This document shows positions 63,538 through 64,000 of a DNA stretch of 64,000 nt, piece after piece; position 1 is the stretch's first letter, and each line of letters starts with the position of its first letter. The position numbers and the translations under genes are program-made. Location of the stretch: NCBI GenBank assembly GCA_023213395.1, contig CM041465.1:45949741-46013740 (forward strand), given 5' to 3'. The notes beneath the pieces were generated by a model. The model did no database searches, had not been told where the DNA came from, and saw nothing but the letters and a program-made list of their open reading frames with translations. The stretch comes from Cycas panzhihuaensis (Eukaryota; Cycadophyta).

Positions 63538-64000
63538 CCCAGCCTACCAGCAGGATCAACTGGTTGTACCATATTGTATTGCATGATGTTGAGGCAACCA
63601 ACTGCCTTGATACTGAGCCATGATCGAGTTCGGTATGGATACAAAAATAGAAAAAAAAATTGGAAAAAATAAAAAATAACCGTAACTCATTACTGATATA
63701 AGTAACAGGAGCATAATTTGAGAAAAAATCAGAGGGAAATTCATCGGCATACAAGTAAATTACGATTATACGCAAAAAAGGTATGTTACTGTGCACGTCA
63801 GTTGAAACAGTGATAAAAATTGAAAATGCACTATACGTACCAAGGGAATTCACTAAAGTACGCATAGTTTAAAAAAGTGACTCAGAATTACACTATACGT
63901 ACCTGAAAAGTACGCAGGCAAGTACGCACAGTGTAAATAATTTTAAGTGGCTCAATTACATTATACGTACTTGAAAAGTACGCAAGCAGGTATGCACAGT
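63538..64000 (+). repeat. G2 3' UTR with tandem repeats
   Basis: From about 63800 to the edge a unit of about 65-75 bp repeats: TACACTATACGTACCTGAAA, AGTACGCAGGCAAGTACGCA, CAGTGTAAATAATTTTAAGT. About 2.5 units visible, sharing GTACGCA with the LTR. Tat-lineage elements are known for tandem repeats here. The 3' LTR must lie further right. Confidence 0.78.

Larger units (their letters stand above)
55931..64000 (+). mobile_element. G2: Tat-type Ty3/gypsy element, 3' end off-window
   Basis: Plus. 5' LTR 55931-56712 (ends TGTTG/CAACA), non-Met-type PBS, gag with four zinc knuckles, protease, a second gag-like module, RT, RNase H, integrase and a repeat-bearing 3' UTR. The PBS form, protein style and 3' tandem repeats fit the Tat lineage. 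The left flank TCGAC (55926-55930) is the expected TSD; the right copy is outside the window. Confidence 0.93.

Overview
This window looks like intergenic DNA from a large, repeat-rich plant nuclear genome. All recognisable coding sequence is plant-type LTR retrotransposon: five Ty1/copia-related copies, at least two Ty3/gypsy copies, and several gag-only or gag-plus-unknown elements. Most primer-binding sites match plant initiator-Met tRNA. The mix of a chromovirus, a Tat-type gypsy element and many decayed copia copies suits a gymnosperm or another giant-genome seed plant, but nothing here fixes the species. I see no intact host gene, no rRNA or tRNA gene and no CRISPR array. The only host-gene piece I can name is a decayed histone H4 copy inside a retrotransposon.

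The layout is a nest that can be followed through LTR ends and target-site duplications (TSDs). Left half: an old minus-strand gypsy-like relic (H, 14275-31486, LTR 31176-31486) is interrupted by Copia-C (22789-29882, minus, TSD ATTTC), Copia-B (16248-21470, minus, TSD TGTAT) and E0 (minus, 5' LTR 13870-14274, running off the left edge). E0 is interrupted by Copia-A (861-12583, plus, TSD GTTAT/GTTAC). Copia-A's gag is interrupted by N (3362-8231, plus, TSD AGTTA), a non-autonomous relative of E0.

Right half: a minus-strand array of a small gag-only family (F) holds LTR-A (31581-37640), LTR-B1 (45087-45670) and LTR-B2 (47287-47870) with internal regions between them. Copia-E (31790-37089, minus, TSD TCTTC) sits in LTR-A. 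Copia-D (37893-44554, plus, TSD TCGTT) sits in the next internal region. Chromovirus G1 (48901-55396, minus, TSD GTGTA/ATGTA) and Tat-type G2 (55931 to the right edge, plus) sit in the last one.

None of the autonomous-type elements is intact. Reading frames are broken by stops and frameshifts, and several catalytic residues are replaced. Copia-D has lost its integrase. Several defective copies nevertheless have nearly identical LTRs and clear TSDs, which fits mobilisation in trans. The most unusual items are: N/E0, with a UBN2-like gag plus a second conserved domain I cannot name, and in N a captured histone H4 segment; G2, with an extra gag-like module in frame with reverse transcriptase; the tandem F array; and conserved palindromes and hairpins in the LTRs and leaders of the A/C/D copia group.
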